This document shows positions 1-8,122 of a stretch of DNA of 64,000 bases, piece after piece. Below the pieces are notes generated by a model. That model was given only the letters and a program-made list of their open reading frames with translations. It made no database searches and had not been told where the DNA came from. The stretch is from Chryseobacterium sp. GVT01B (GTDB taxonomy: Bacteria; Bacteroidota; Bacteroidia; Flavobacteriales; Weeksellaceae), in assembly GCF_019970045.1 (NCBI RefSeq), contig NZ_JAHXYI010000003.1:372001-436000 (forward strand), given 5' to 3'. The first letter of the stretch is position 1. Every line of letters begins with the position of its first letter. Both the position numbers and the translations under genes were made by a program.

Positions 1-160
1 TACTATTTCTCAACCTGCAACAGACCGTTATCTGGAATTTATAAGAGTTTATCCAACGATTCCACAGCGTGTGGCGCAGTATTATATTGCATCCTATCTT
101 GGCGTTTCAAAAGAGTTTGTAAGTACAATCAGGAAGCGTTTAGCGAATAAGCAGAAATAA
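1..160 (+). CDS. Crp/Fnr family transcriptional regulator, C-terminal end only
   Basis: This is the last 52 codons of a gene that begins outside the window. The reading frame opens at base 2 and stops at 158-160. It encodes the winged-helix DNA-binding end of a Crp/Fnr regulator, with the recognition-helix region SYLGVSKEFVSTIRKRL. The same region is nearly identical in the complete regulator at 54827-55411, so the two are close paralogs and probably read the same DNA site. The gene is followed by a terminator and then by the ridA promoter, the same order as the second regulator and the pirin operon. The effector-binding domain cannot be seen. Confidence 0.9.
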   Translation, partial: TISQPATDRYLEFIRVYPTIPQRVAQYYIASYLGVSKEFVSTIRKRLANKQK

Positions 161-182
161 ATCAATACATTTAAAATTATAA

Positions 183-216
183 AATGTCGGATATGAAAAT
201 ATTCGACATTTTTTTT
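183..216 (+). terminator. Rho-independent terminator after the Crp/Fnr gene
   Basis: Stem AATGTCG (183-189) pairs with CGACATT (204-210) and runs into a T tract. It lies 22 bases after the stop codon, so it separates the regulator gene from ridA. Confidence 0.8.
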
Positions 217-229
217 CGTCGGAAGCATT

Positions 230-277
230 TTTATTAAACTAGTTAAATTTCTAAGATTTCTTTCTGCTCTACATTTG
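230..277 (+). promoter_or_regulatory. ridA promoter with Crp/Fnr-type operator
   Basis: The 19-bp site TTTATTAAACTAGTTAAAT (230-248) is a near-palindrome centred on CTAG. A perfect Bacteroidota -7 box, TACATTTG, follows at 270-277. The distance from palindrome centre to box start is 29.5 bp, which puts the operator about 40-43 bp upstream of the expected transcript start, the place used by Crp-type class II activators. The same 19 bases with the same spacing occur at 49225-49272 and 55648-55695. That a Crp/Fnr paralog binds here is inferred from its neighbourhood. Confidence 0.75.
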
Positions 278-302
278 CCTTATTAATTTAAAATATAAAA
301 AA

Positions 303-695
303 ATGTCACAGGAAAATAAAACAGCAGAAGGCTTTGGAATGCCTTGGGAAGATATTTACGGATACGCACAAGCGGTAAAAAAAGGCAATACCGTATGGAT
401 TTCCGGTCAATTGGGTCACAATGATAAAGGTGAACTGGCAGAAGGAATGGATGCGCAGATGAAGCAAACTTATGCGAATATCAAAGAATTATTGTCAAGA
501 TATGATATGACGATGGAAAATGTGGTAGAAGAAGTGATTTATGCAATGGACATGGCGACTGCATTTGAGGCAAGAAAAAATTTCAAAACAGAATTTTACG
601 ATAATCCTAAAACTGTAGCCAGTACAATGGTTGGCGTAAGCGGGCTTGCATTGTCAGGACAGCTTGTTGAAATTAAAATTATGGCAACGGTATAA
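303..695 (+). CDS. RidA/YjgF/UK114-family protein without the deaminase arginine
   Basis: A 130-residue protein matching the full length of the RidA fold. It keeps ISGQLG (about 33-38) and the C-terminal GQLVEIKI with the conserved Glu123. True RidA enzymes hydrolyse reactive enamines and imines and need an arginine in a P-A-R-S type motif. Here the aligned segment is VASTMVGV (105-112), so serine 107 takes the place of that arginine. This points to one of the non-deaminase Rid subfamilies. It is a single-gene unit with its own operator-bearing promoter and terminator. The promoter is shared in design with the VOC and pirin operons, which suggests a role in electrophile or reactive-metabolite stress. 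The exact substrate is unknown. Confidence 0.85.
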   Translation: MSQENKTAEGFGMPWEDIYGYAQAVKKGNTVWISGQLGHNDKGELAEGMDAQMKQTYANIKELLSRYDMTMENVVEEVIYAMDMATAFEARKNFKTEFYDNPKTVASTMVGVSGLALSGQLVEIKIMATV

Positions 696-758
696 GTTTA
701 CCAGTGAATTTTCTAAAAATCATCATTGATTAGACTGGTACACTACGTTTAAAATATT

Positions 759-789
759 AGGCTTAGATTATGAAATCTAAGCCTTTTTG
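759..789. terminator. Bidirectional terminator downstream of ridA
   Basis: AGGCTTAGATT and AATCTAAGCCT form an 11-bp stem with a very short loop, followed by TTTTTG on the plus strand and by A/T-rich sequence on the minus strand. Before the island arrived it could have served both ridA and a convergent mnmE. Confidence 0.8.
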
Positions 790-803
790 TTTGGAGATAA
801 GTT

Positions 804-821
804 TTACTTCCCGATACAAAA
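804..821 (-). other. attL: Candidate left attachment site (mnmE 3'-end duplicate)
   Basis: TTACTTCCCGATACAAAA matches the last 18 bases of mnmE (25389-25406, TTATTTGCCGATACAAAA) at 16 of 18 positions and in the same orientation. On the minus strand both read Phe-Cys-Ile-Gly-Lys-stop with different synonymous codons. This is what a tyrosine recombinase that targets the 3' end of mnmE leaves behind. SGI1-type islands are known to use that target. It lies only 15 bases after the ridA terminator. Confidence 0.6.
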
Positions 822-939
822 AGTAAAAATAACTGATAAACAGATATTTATGCTTTCTGAGGGACAATGGGGTAACAGAATTCCACAAACTAATAATATT
901 TATTACAAAGGTAGTGATATTTTAAAAATAACTCAATAA
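808..939 (+). pseudogene. Short coding remnant of unknown origin
   Basis: An open stretch of 43 codons with no credible start, containing MLSEGQWGNRIPQTNN, ends at 937-939. A further frame-shifted stretch up to about 1019 reads plausibly as protein too (KTFQIDLNVSKIISANNED). It may be the C-terminal end of a decayed surface or regulatory protein cut by the IS256 remnant. It overlaps the candidate attachment site, so the first residues may be meaningless. No family was recognised. Confidence 0.25.
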
Positions 940-1056
940 TAATTGAAAAGACATTTCAAATCGATCTCAATGTCAGTAAGATCATTTCAGCAAACAATGA
1001 GGATTTCCCGCTGGTTCTATAAATTATACCATCTTGAATAAATCTGGTGATTAGTG

Positions 1057-1506
1057 ATGAATTCCTTAGTGTTGAGGATGTATGCCAAAGGAATGAGCAC
1101 ACGTGCGATAAGCGAGTTTATCCGCGAAATGTATGCCATGGAGATCTCTGCGACTGAAATTTCACGTATTACCGAAAGTGTGCTCCCCGCAGTAAATGAG
1201 TGACGTAGTGGCCTTTGGAAGCTATTTATCCCTTTGTATTCCTGGATTGCATGCATTATAAAGTCCGACAGAATGGCACGGTTGAATCTAGAGTCATTTA
1301 TAACATCCTGGGTATTGGAATGGACGGACGCAAAGACCTAATAGGACTTTATAGCTCAGAAAACGACGGGACAAAGTTCTGATTATCTGTTCTGACAGAC
1401 TTGAAACAGCGCGGTGTCGAGGATATCCTGATAGCGTGTATCGATGGACTTAAGGGGTTTCCTGAGGCTATAGAGGCTATTTTTCCAAAAACTAAAGTTC
1501 AGTTGT
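1057..1506 (+). pseudogene. IS256-family transposase remnant
   Basis: Conceptual translation across several frames gives an internal part of an IS256-type (mutator family) transposase: LRMYAKGMSTRAISEFIREM, then after a stop and frameshift HYKVRQNGTV, GIGMDGRKDLIGLY, and after another stop VLTDLKQRGVEDILIACIDG followed by LKGFPEAIEAIFPKT. The stretch IDGLKGFPEAI is a hallmark of the family around a catalytic Asp. Both ends of the gene are missing and at least two stops and one frameshift interrupt it, so it cannot make active enzyme. Sequence from 1507 to 1710 shows no further coding similarity that I can see. Confidence 0.8.
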
Positions 1507-1710
1507 TGGGAATAAATCTCTTATTCGAAAGAATTATAATGTGATTTTGTTATGAGTATAATCATAAGGATATATTATTATATACTATACCTTTGAAAAA
1601 CTATAATAGTTGTAGTCAATCTCTACACTTTCTACAACCTTACCCTTCTTAATTGAGGGGTTTTAATTTGTAGTGGATATTGTCTAGTCGTCTTTAATAA
1701 CTGATATTTA

Positions 1711-2280
1711 TTACAACGCTTTACTATTAAGTCCAATGTCAGCAATTTTACTCAGTGTTTTATCGCATTTTTTTTCTTCATTTAGAGTTGCTAAAAGATT
1801 TTTTAAGCATACATTTTCCTTAAGAATTTTTGCATAGGCAGCTAGCGTCCCATACGTTGAAATCTCATAATGTTCTACTTTCTGTGCAGCAGCTATTATG
1901 CCTGCATCCCTTACAGAGCCAGGCTCAGTTTCTTGCATAATGCTCTTTCCTTCATCAAGCAGTCCTTGCATGGCATCACATTTTTTCGCCTGAGCCTTCT
2001 TTTTCAGCGATTTAAAACACTCTTCAAGCCTTTTTACGTGGACTTCAGTTTCTAGAAGGTGGTTTTCAATAGCGAGTTTGAGTTTCTTATCTGTTGCATT
2101 TTTATGCATTTTAGGTAAGTTTTTTACCAATGCCTTCTCTGCCCAATAGATGTCTTTTAACCCATCTTCAAACAGATCTTTCAATCCTTTAGACGCATTT
2201 TTTTTCGCTGGTGTTTTTCCTCTCTTTGTGGTTGAGGTTGATTTTGAAGATGTTTTTTTTGATACGGTTTTAGTTGCCAT
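1711..2280 (-). CDS. Ferritin-like DUF892 (YciE/YciF-type) stress protein
   Basis: A 189-residue protein. Residues 1-30 are a Lys/Ser/Thr-rich basic tail resembling histone-like C-terminal tails, perhaps for DNA binding. Residues 32-189 are the DUF892 four-helix bundle, with LFEDGLKDIYWAEKAL at the start and the metal-site-like stretches HLLETEVHVKRLEE, KVEHYEISTYGTL and LNEEKKCDKTL. Members of this family are ferritin-like and induced by stress in enterobacteria; iron handling is likely but not shown here. It stands alone between IS remnants on the island. The cysteine-bearing KKCDAMQG loop is unusual but has no known role. Confidence 0.85.
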   Translation of the reverse strand: MATKTVSKKTSSKSTSTTKRGKTPAKKNASKGLKDLFEDGLKDIYWAEKALVKNLPKMHKNATDKKLKLAIENHLLETEVHVKRLEECFKSLKKKAQAKKCDAMQGLLDEGKSIMQETEPGSVRDAGIIAAAQKVEHYEISTYGTLAAYAKILKENVCLKNLLATLNEEKKCDKTLSKIADIGLNSKAL

Positions 2281-2428
2281 AATATTAGATTTAGTGTGAT
2301 AATCTTAACTGCTGCAATTCTAAGACCATTTCTGTCTTAATATGACCCAGCTCATAAATTGATAACAAACCGATCACATACATTAGAATAAAAATGTTAC
2401 GCTATGAAGCCAACATGAGTTTTTAACA

Positions 2429-3810
2429 CACACAGGGGCATGTAAATAAGAGTTCGTAACTTACTTCTTTACTAACTAGCTAATTATGAATAAGGTAATC
2501 GAACAAGAAGCCGGCACTGTTCAATTTGAACAGCTCATCAAGCGGGGTTGCGGCCTGGACGTTCATGAAAAGAACGTTGTTGCAGCCATAGATGGCGAAG
2601 GATTGGTCAGGGAGACCAGGACTTTCAATACTTACACCTGTTCTTTGAATGATTTACGCGATTGGTTACGGCGGCATGGCATCAGCCATGTTGCGATGGA
2701 GAGTACAGGCGTTTATTGGAAGCCTGTTTTTAACATCCTTGGTGAAGATTTCAAAGTGATCCTGGTCAATGCCCGGCACCTGAAGAATGTTCCCGGACGG
2801 AAGACAGATAAGAAAGACAGCCAGTGGATCTGCAAACTATTGCTTGCAGGTTTGTTGAAGGCCAGCTTTATCCCTGAGGAAAAGATCCGTCAGTTAAGAG
2901 ACCTGAACCGCTACAGTACCAAGCTTACCGGGCAGCTTGCCTCTGAAAAGAACCGGATCCAGAAGATCCTTGAAGATGCCAACATTAAGTTGAGCAGTAT
3001 TGTCAGCGATACATCGGGGGTTGTGGCCACGGGTATCATTGAGGGGTTAATGAGCGGACGGGAGGATCTGGAAGTTTTGATCGATGAACTTTATCATGGT
3101 AAGCTCAAGGTGAGCAAAGCAGAGTTACTACGGGCGATTACAGGCAGGATGACCGATCATTACCGTTTTATGCTGAGGCAGATCAAACACCATATGGCCT
3201 ATGGAATCTCAGATTGCAGTACTACGGCAAGAAGTGGAACGGCTTCTTGAACAGGATAGGGAAAGCATAGAACTTTTAAAAACGATTCCGAGTATTAATA
3301 CATTGATGGCCGTCAAGATGCTTGCAGAGATGAGGGCCAAGGTTGAAGAGACTTTTGGTAACCCCAAGCGATTGGCCAAATGGACTGGAATATGTCCAGG
3401 CAACAACGAAAGCGGCGGCAAGAAGATGAGCGGGTGCACGACACATGGCAACAAGTACCTTAAGAGTTTGTTGGTGGAGGCTGCCTGGACGGCCACAAGA
3501 ACTAAAGGGACTTATCTGCGGGCCAAGTACGACAGCATGGCGGGACGCAAAGGACTTAAAAGGGCGCTATTGATAATAGGACACAAGATCCTGAACGCAG
3601 CCTATATTGTTCTGACCGCCAGGCTGTCCTACATGGCTTATTCTGTGGAAGAGTTTGAAAAAAGACGTAACCAAAAACGTATAACACATTTGCAAAATGA
3701 ATTAAAAGGGTTGGGCGTAAGCGTCTGATCCTGAAAATGAAAGCCGATTTTTTTACTGGTGGGTTAGACCCCGCTTATGAAACAGGTGTTGCACAGCTAA
3801 GCACACAGGG
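2429..3810 (+). mobile_element. IS110-family insertion sequence, transposase frameshifted
   Basis: One IS110-type transposase gene (2486-3728) is flanked by non-coding ends. A 9-bp direct repeat, CACACAGGG, lies at 2429-2437 and 3802-3810 and may mark the element ends or its recombination core. IS110 elements lack terminal inverted repeats and target duplications, and their non-coding ends encode a bridge RNA. The exact ends are therefore uncertain, and the left boundary could lie further upstream, between 2281 and 2429. The element is about 1.4 kb, normal for the family. Confidence 0.6.
2486..3728 (+). pseudogene. IS110-family transposase, broken by a 2-bp deletion
   Basis: The first frame (2486-3250) carries the RuvC-like DEDD domain: Asp25 in GLDVHEKN, Glu72 in AMESTGVYW, and Asp108 and Asp111 in GRKTDKKDSQW. 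The second frame (to 3728) carries the C-terminal Tnp_20 domain with PGNNESGGKK and a THGNKYLKSLLVEAAW stretch holding the expected serine region upstream (KKMSGC). The frames would join if the bases TATGG near 3199-3204 read TATATGG, giving HHMAYMESQIAVL. A 2-base deletion therefore explains the break. IS110 enzymes do not use programmed frameshifting, so this copy is probably inactive unless the lesion is a sequencing error. Confidence 0.85.
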
Positions 3811-3916
3811 TTGAGCTTGGAGCTCGAAGATGAAATTTTACAACTCTTGGCTGTGTTTTTTATTAATTGAATTATAAACCCGTTGACTTTCAATAGTCGA
3901 CATGAATTATTTATAG

Positions 3917-4339
3917 ATGAAAAGGAATTTATTTGACAGGTTTGCGGATTGGGCGGTTTGCTTTACAGGTAGTGCAGGTGCTTTTATTGGAGCGAGTTTA
4001 TTGGTAATCATATGGGCAGCTACTGGACCGATATTTAAATTTTCAGAAGTTTGGCAGATGGTTATCAATACAGGGACTACCATTATTACTTTTTTGATGG
4101 TGTTTTTAATTCAAAAAGGACAAAATAAAGATTCTAAAGCAATTCAAATCAAACTCAATGAACTGATTGCTAGCCATGAACAAGCCAGTAATAAAATGGT
4201 TGATATTGAAGATCTTACAGAAGAGGAACTCGATGAACTCCATAAATTTTATGAAAGGATTGGAAAAGCTCCCAAAAGAAAATCTGAACCTCGCAAGAGT
4301 AATCCTGATGATGGACACACTAAAGTTCGCTATAAGTAA
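3917..4339 (+). CDS. Low-affinity iron permease family membrane protein
   Basis: A 140-residue protein with two membrane segments (about 12-38 and 48-68). It matches the bacterial short form of the low-affinity iron permease domain: FDRFADWAV, GPIFKFSEVWQMVINTGTT and FLMVFLIQKGQNKDSKAIQ, followed by KLNELIASHEQA. The polar C-terminus is acidic and then basic. The family is named from yeast Fet4, but the short bacterial members carry only the conserved core and direct transport evidence is scarce. It stands alone just beyond the IS110 element, with a T-rich hairpin-like sequence ahead of it at about 3800-3865. Confidence 0.8.
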   Translation: MKRNLFDRFADWAVCFTGSAGAFIGASLLVIIWAATGPIFKFSEVWQMVINTGTTIITFLMVFLIQKGQNKDSKAIQIKLNELIASHEQASNKMVDIEDLTEEELDELHKFYERIGKAPKRKSEPRKSNPDDGHTKVRYK

Positions 4340-4396
4340 TTTTGAGATTAAAAGTTGGTGTTAGAAATAATGAATGGTAACTAAATGCTAAGTATA

Positions 4397-5380
4397 TCAA
4401 TTATTTTGTGAATCGTCTCTTTTGAGCTCCCTTTCAATTTCGTCGATTTCCGGTAGCGGTAGAAAGAAGCTTTCTCTAATATACTCTAATATACTTTTAT
4501 TTGTCTTGCTATTTATTTTTCTGATGAAAAGCTGGTTACCAGATTTGAGAGATGCAATTAAATCTTCAACATACAGATCTTTGTTAAAAAAAGCTTTTTC
4601 AAATATTGCTCTTTTATCATCATTCACAATAATGTCATTAAAAGATGTGTTCATAAGAACAGTCTGAAAAAAAGATTCGGCAGGTAAAAAAGTGTGTAGG
4701 TAGTAATCTTCAAAGTCCATTACTTTTTTATTGCTTGTTAAGAAAGCACAGGTTTCTCTTGTAAACATAAACCATTTCCCACCAATATAGGGTACTACTC
4801 CTTTCATAAATTCTCTTTTATAGATGAATGAGGAGATCATATAAGCTAGTTCTGTGAAATGATTCTGTATTCTTTTCAGGGTATCTGGTCTGTAAAATTT
4901 CTGGTCATAGTAGAATAGATAATTCCGGCCATTATTTACGGTAAGAAAATTACGTATGATCGGCTGGGATTTCAGGGGATAATCTTCACCACTGAGATTG
5001 ATGAAATAATCCCATTCCCGGCTTGCGTTTAAGAGAAACTCCATTGCATTAAGCTCTGTCTGGATCATACTGAAGCCACCTGAAACAATATTCAGACTTT
5101 CTAGAATAAAAACATTAGGAAATTATGTTATATAGAGCTGTATTTCTTCTGTAAAAGAGTCTTGGGCCTTTCTATCAATATGAATAAGATAGAACTGATC
5201 TTTTGTATAAATTTTCTGAAACATTGCCTTGAATACATGAGGCTTATGATGAATCATAATAAAATAGGCAATTTTTATATGCGGTGTTGCATATGATTTC
5301 AGGGCCTGGGTCTGAGGCTGGGTGTTGGGAAAAGCAGTTTGCATTTTGGGAAGCTTAAAATCATCCGCATTTGCAAACAA
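4397..5380 (-). pseudogene. GT14 (core-2/I-branching type) glycosyltransferase with one in-frame stop
   Basis: The minus-strand frame runs from about 5380 to 4397 and is interrupted only by a TAA at 5125-5123. Reading through gives LYIT-stop-FPNVFILESLN and then IVSGGFSMIQTELNAMEFLL, exactly the family pattern, and the rest is intact including LSGEDYPL. A CAA-to-TAA change would explain it. The usual initiator in the family motif MKIAYF is ATA here (HIKIAYF), so the start is also doubtful. The alternatives are TTG at 5380 or ATG at 5344. Family members transfer GlcNAc or xylose and in bacteroidetes sit in surface-polysaccharide loci. The fragment from ATG 5068 lacks the N-terminal donor site and is unlikely to work. 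Confidence 0.8.
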
Positions 5381-5413
5381 TTCGATTAACGTGCGGAATG
5401 TATAAATAAATTT

Positions 5414-5443
5414 TTGATAATCAGTTAATTAAATATAGTTTTG
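5414..5443 (+). promoter_or_regulatory. Strong Bacteroidota promoter, probably for rhlE-cspA
   Basis: TTG (5414-5416), a 19-base spacer and TAGTTTTG (5436-5443) match the TTG-N19-TAnnTTTG consensus. The next gene on this strand is rhlE at 5783, so the leader would be about 330 bases. Long structured leaders are typical of cold-induced mRNAs, but that is inference. The leader contains a possible 20-codon peptide frame (5574-5636, beginning MSKKSKIVK) and a small CCGG-AAGA-CCGG hairpin at 5763-5774 just before the start codon. Confidence 0.55.
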
Positions 5444-5782
5444 TTTGTTTTATCGTAGGTTTGCAAAACATTTATAAAACAGGTTTCTGCCTTTGCTATT
5501 CTGTAATAGTTTAAAATCACAATTTTCTTTTCCAGTTTTGCTTTTCCAGCTACCCATTTATAATCTTGATTTCATGAGTAAAAAGTCGAAGATTGTAAAA
5601 ATCCTACTGTCAATAGGAATGATATGTTATTGCTGATCATAAATAATATTGAATGATATTGTTACCGATAAAGCAAGCAAAATGATAAACCGGAAAAGTA
5701 GTCTTTATTTGTTTATCCGTACACCAATTCAAATTCTGATCAACAGATTTGTTTACCAACTACCGGAAGACCGGAATTTATA

Positions 5783-6892
5783 ATGAGCTTTAAAAATTTA
5801 AACTTAATCAATCCCATTGTTCGTGCTGTAACGGAAGCCGGATATTCCAGGCCCACCGAAATACAGAGTACTGCAATTCCACATATTCTGGGAGGAAGGG
5901 ATATCATAGCATGTGCACAAACCGGAACCGGGAAAACTGCAGCATTTGCTATGCCTATACTACAGTTACTGAAAAGACATAATCCTGAACATAAAGAAAT
6001 ACGTACCTTAATTCTTACTCCAACCCGGGAACTGGCGATACAAATAGAAGAAAACTTTAGCATTTACAGCAAATATCTGCCTTTATCCCAACTTTCTGTT
6101 TTTGGGGGAATTTCAATAGGCGGCCAGCTTGCTGCTCTGAGAAAAAGAGTGGATATTCTTGTAGCAACACCAGGAAGATTACTGGATAAAAGACATATTG
6201 ATCTCTCTAAGATTGAAATATTGGTTGTGGATGAAGCAGACAGGATGCTTGATATGGGATTCGTAAATGATGTAAAAAAGGTGTTAGCCTTAATTCCCAG
6301 AAGAAGACAAACCTTATTTTTTTCTGCCACCATGCCGTTAAGTATAAAGAGGTTTGCTGCAAGCATTCTTAATAATCCTGTTGAGGTTACCGTAACTCCT
6401 GTATCTTCAATTGCACAAACAGTAAAGCAGTCTGTATATTTTGTAGAGAAAAAAGATAAAACAGATCTGCTGATTGATATATTACAGGAAAAAAGTACGG
6501 TCAGATCATTAGTTTTTACCCGTACCAAACATGTCGCGAATAAACTTGTTCAGCAATTAGAAGATGTAGGGATTTTTGCCGCTGCTATTCATGGAAATAA
6601 ATCACAGGCAGCCAGGCAAAATGCACTTGATGATTTTAAAACCAGTAGAATTAATGTATTGGTGGCTACAGATATTGCAGCAAGAGGCATTGATATAGAT
6701 GACCTTCCCAATGTTGTTAACTACGAACTTCCTAATATCCCGGAAACTTATGTTCACCGGATTGGAAGAACCGGAAGGGCAGGGGCAGAGGGTACTGCTA
6801 TTTCGTTTTGTGATGCAGACGAACGCATAGACCTTAAAAATATTCAAGAGCTGATCGGCTTTAAAGTACCGGTCAGATCATTTTATAAATAA
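5783..6892 (+). CDS. rhlE: DEAD-box ATP-dependent RNA helicase, RhlE type
   Basis: A 369-residue helicase that unwinds RNA duplexes using ATP. The order of motifs is complete: Q motif RPTEIQ (23-28), Walker A AQTGTGKT (45-52), PTRELA (about 80-85), ATPGRLLD, VDEADRML (149-156), SAT (181-183), ARGIDI and HRIGRTGR. It stops soon after motif VI, so it has the helicase core without the long basic tail of enterobacterial RhlE. It lies 50 bases ahead of a cold shock protein gene, which suggests joint induction by cold and a role in ribosome or mRNA remodelling. A TTCTGTA/TACAGAA hairpin without a T tract sits between the two genes and may tune expression of the second. Confidence 0.92.
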   Translation: MSFKNLNLINPIVRAVTEAGYSRPTEIQSTAIPHILGGRDIIACAQTGTGKTAAFAMPILQLLKRHNPEHKEIRTLILTPTRELAIQIEENFSIYSKYLPLSQLSVFGGISIGGQLAALRKRVDILVATPGRLLDKRHIDLSKIEILVVDEADRMLDMGFVNDVKKVLALIPRRRQTLFFSATMPLSIKRFAASILNNPVEVTVTPVSSIAQTVKQSVYFVEKKDKTDLLIDILQEKSTVRSLVFTRTKHVANKLVQQLEDVGIFAAAIHGNKSQAARQNALDDFKTSRINVLVATDIAARGIDIDDLPNVVNYELPNIPETYVHRIGRTGRAGAEGTAISFCDADERIDLKNIQELIGFKVPVRSFYK

Positions 6893-6942
6893 ATTCTGTA
6901 GCTTTTACAGAACATACTATTCAATTTTTAATAATAATTACA

Positions 6943-7137
6943 ATGCAACAAGGCACCGTAAAGTTTTTCAATGAAGCAAAGGGCTTCGGATTTATTACTC
7001 CAGCAGATGGAAGTAAGGACATATTTGTACATTCTTCAGGATTGAGCGTAAGTGCAATTCGTGAAAATGATAAAGTCGTTTTTGATGTACAAAAAAGCGA
7101 CAAGGGCTTAAATGCTATCAATGTAAAATTGGCATAA
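6943..7137 (+). CDS. CspA-family cold shock protein
   Basis: A 64-residue single cold shock domain with both RNA-binding motifs: RNP1 KGFGFI (13-18) and RNP2 DIFVH (26-30). Such OB-fold proteins bind single-stranded RNA or DNA and melt mRNA structure. It is the second gene of a likely rhlE-cspA unit. The start ATG directly follows an A/T-rich spacer with no clear Shine-Dalgarno sequence, as usual in this phylum. Confidence 0.95.
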   Translation: MQQGTVKFFNEAKGFGFITPADGSKDIFVHSSGLSVSAIRENDKVVFDVQKSDKGLNAINVKLA

Positions 7138-7301
7138 TTTAAACTTGATGTAGATATTTCAAAAGATAATTTTTTGCAATTTCAGTTTCATAATTTTATA
7201 TTTTTTTTACAAATTCAGAATCCGGGCTATTTGTTTGGATATGGTATTTGAACGGACATTACTATAAATACATTACTTTTTATTTTCACGATGTTCATTA
7301 G

Positions 7302-7327
7302 CCTCTCGCTTTATGTGAGAGGTTTTT
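7302..7327 (+). terminator. Rho-independent terminator
   Basis: CCTCTC and GAGAGG enclose a 9-base loop and lead into TTTTT. It lies about 165 bases after the cspA stop and 40 bases before the MaoC gene, so it ends the rhlE-cspA transcript or a short RNA made from the gap. Confidence 0.8.
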
Positions 7328-7368
7328 AAGGAAAGAATACAATCAGCTTAATATAAAAACAAAAGAGA

Positions 7369-7827
7369 ATGACTGTCATCAACAATTTTATTGAATATAA
7401 AGCTCTGGAAGGTAAAATGATAGGAACTTCTGCCTGGCATACAATACATCAGGCTCAGATTGACAGATTTGCAGAAGCAACTCTGGATTATCAATGGATT
7501 CATACTGATAAAGAAAAAGCAGAAAAGGAAGGCCCTTTTAAGTCCACTATAGCTCATGGTTACTTAACATTATCACTGATTCCTTATCTCTGGAAACAAA
7601 TTGCAGAGGTGAGAAATGTAAAAATGGAAATCAATTATGGGATTGAGAATCTTAAATTTGGGCAGGCTGTTCTAGTGGATAGTGAGGTGATGCTACAGGC
7701 CTATGTAAAATCGGTAACAGATCTCAGAGGAACGGTAAAGGTAGTGGTAGAAGCGAAGCTTCTTATAAGAGATCAGGCCAAACCTACTTATGTAGGAGAT
7801 GTTATTTTTCTTTATCATTTCATATAG
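7369..7827 (+). CDS. MaoC-family (R)-specific enoyl-CoA hydratase-like protein
   Basis: A 152-residue hot-dog-fold protein. The hydratase signature is visible as FAEATLDYQWIHTD with catalytic Asp40 and His45, followed by TIAHGYLTLSL. Family members hydrate trans-2-enoyl-CoA to (R)-3-hydroxyacyl-CoA, supplying beta-oxidation or polyester pathways. Length and motif fit the single-domain NodN/HTD2-like type. No fatty-acid genes lie nearby, so the pathway cannot be assigned. Its last 8 bases overlap the tail of a convergent gene. Confidence 0.88.
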   Translation: MTVINNFIEYKALEGKMIGTSAWHTIHQAQIDRFAEATLDYQWIHTDKEKAEKEGPFKSTIAHGYLTLSLIPYLWKQIAEVRNVKMEINYGIENLKFGQAVLVDSEVMLQAYVKSVTDLRGTVKVVVEAKLLIRDQAKPTYVGDVIFLYHFI

Positions 7828-8083
7828 AATCATAATAATCTAAGATTATCACAAAATAATGTTCAATTGTTTTTTGTGCTTCTTTGCACATTGATAAAAG
7901 GTCATCCCTGGATGTGTTCTCAAAACTGAAGTCATCATGGGTTTTCACAATATACTCGGTGACGATTTCAATATTCATTACATCGAGTTCTGTTACATCG
8001 GTTTTCAGCCTGTGTTCTTCTTTAAAAAAAGGAATTTTACGGAAAATAGTATCGTTAAACCGAAAAAGATGTATTGTTTTCAC
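7820..8083 (-). CDS. Conserved small protein, paralog of the 17158-17427 product
   Basis: An 87-residue acidic protein of unknown function that begins MKTIHLFRFND. It shares the whole length with the product of 17158-17427, including PFFKEE, VTEYI/VTEFI, HDDF, DDLLSMC/EDLLSMC and EHYFV. Two paralogs 9 kb apart on the same island show that this is a real gene family. There is no signal peptide, membrane segment or known motif. The gene ends by overlapping the convergent MaoC gene by 8 bases, and no other gene seems to be in its operon. Confidence 0.7.
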   Translation of the reverse strand: MKTIHLFRFNDTIFRKIPFFKEEHRLKTDVTELDVMNIEIVTEYIVKTHDDFSFENTSRDDLLSMCKEAQKTIEHYFVIILDYYDSI

Positions 8084-8122
8084 TGCAAAAATATTTAATA
8101 AGATGAAAATTAAGTTTGAGGT

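Noticed and set aside
1017..1256. 79-codon minus-strand frame as a gene
   Set aside because: It lies opposite the IS256 remnant, whose frames show clear family similarity.
2486..3728. Programmed frameshift in the transposase
   Set aside because: IS110 enzymes are made from one frame, and the break is explained by a 2-base deletion with no slippery run.
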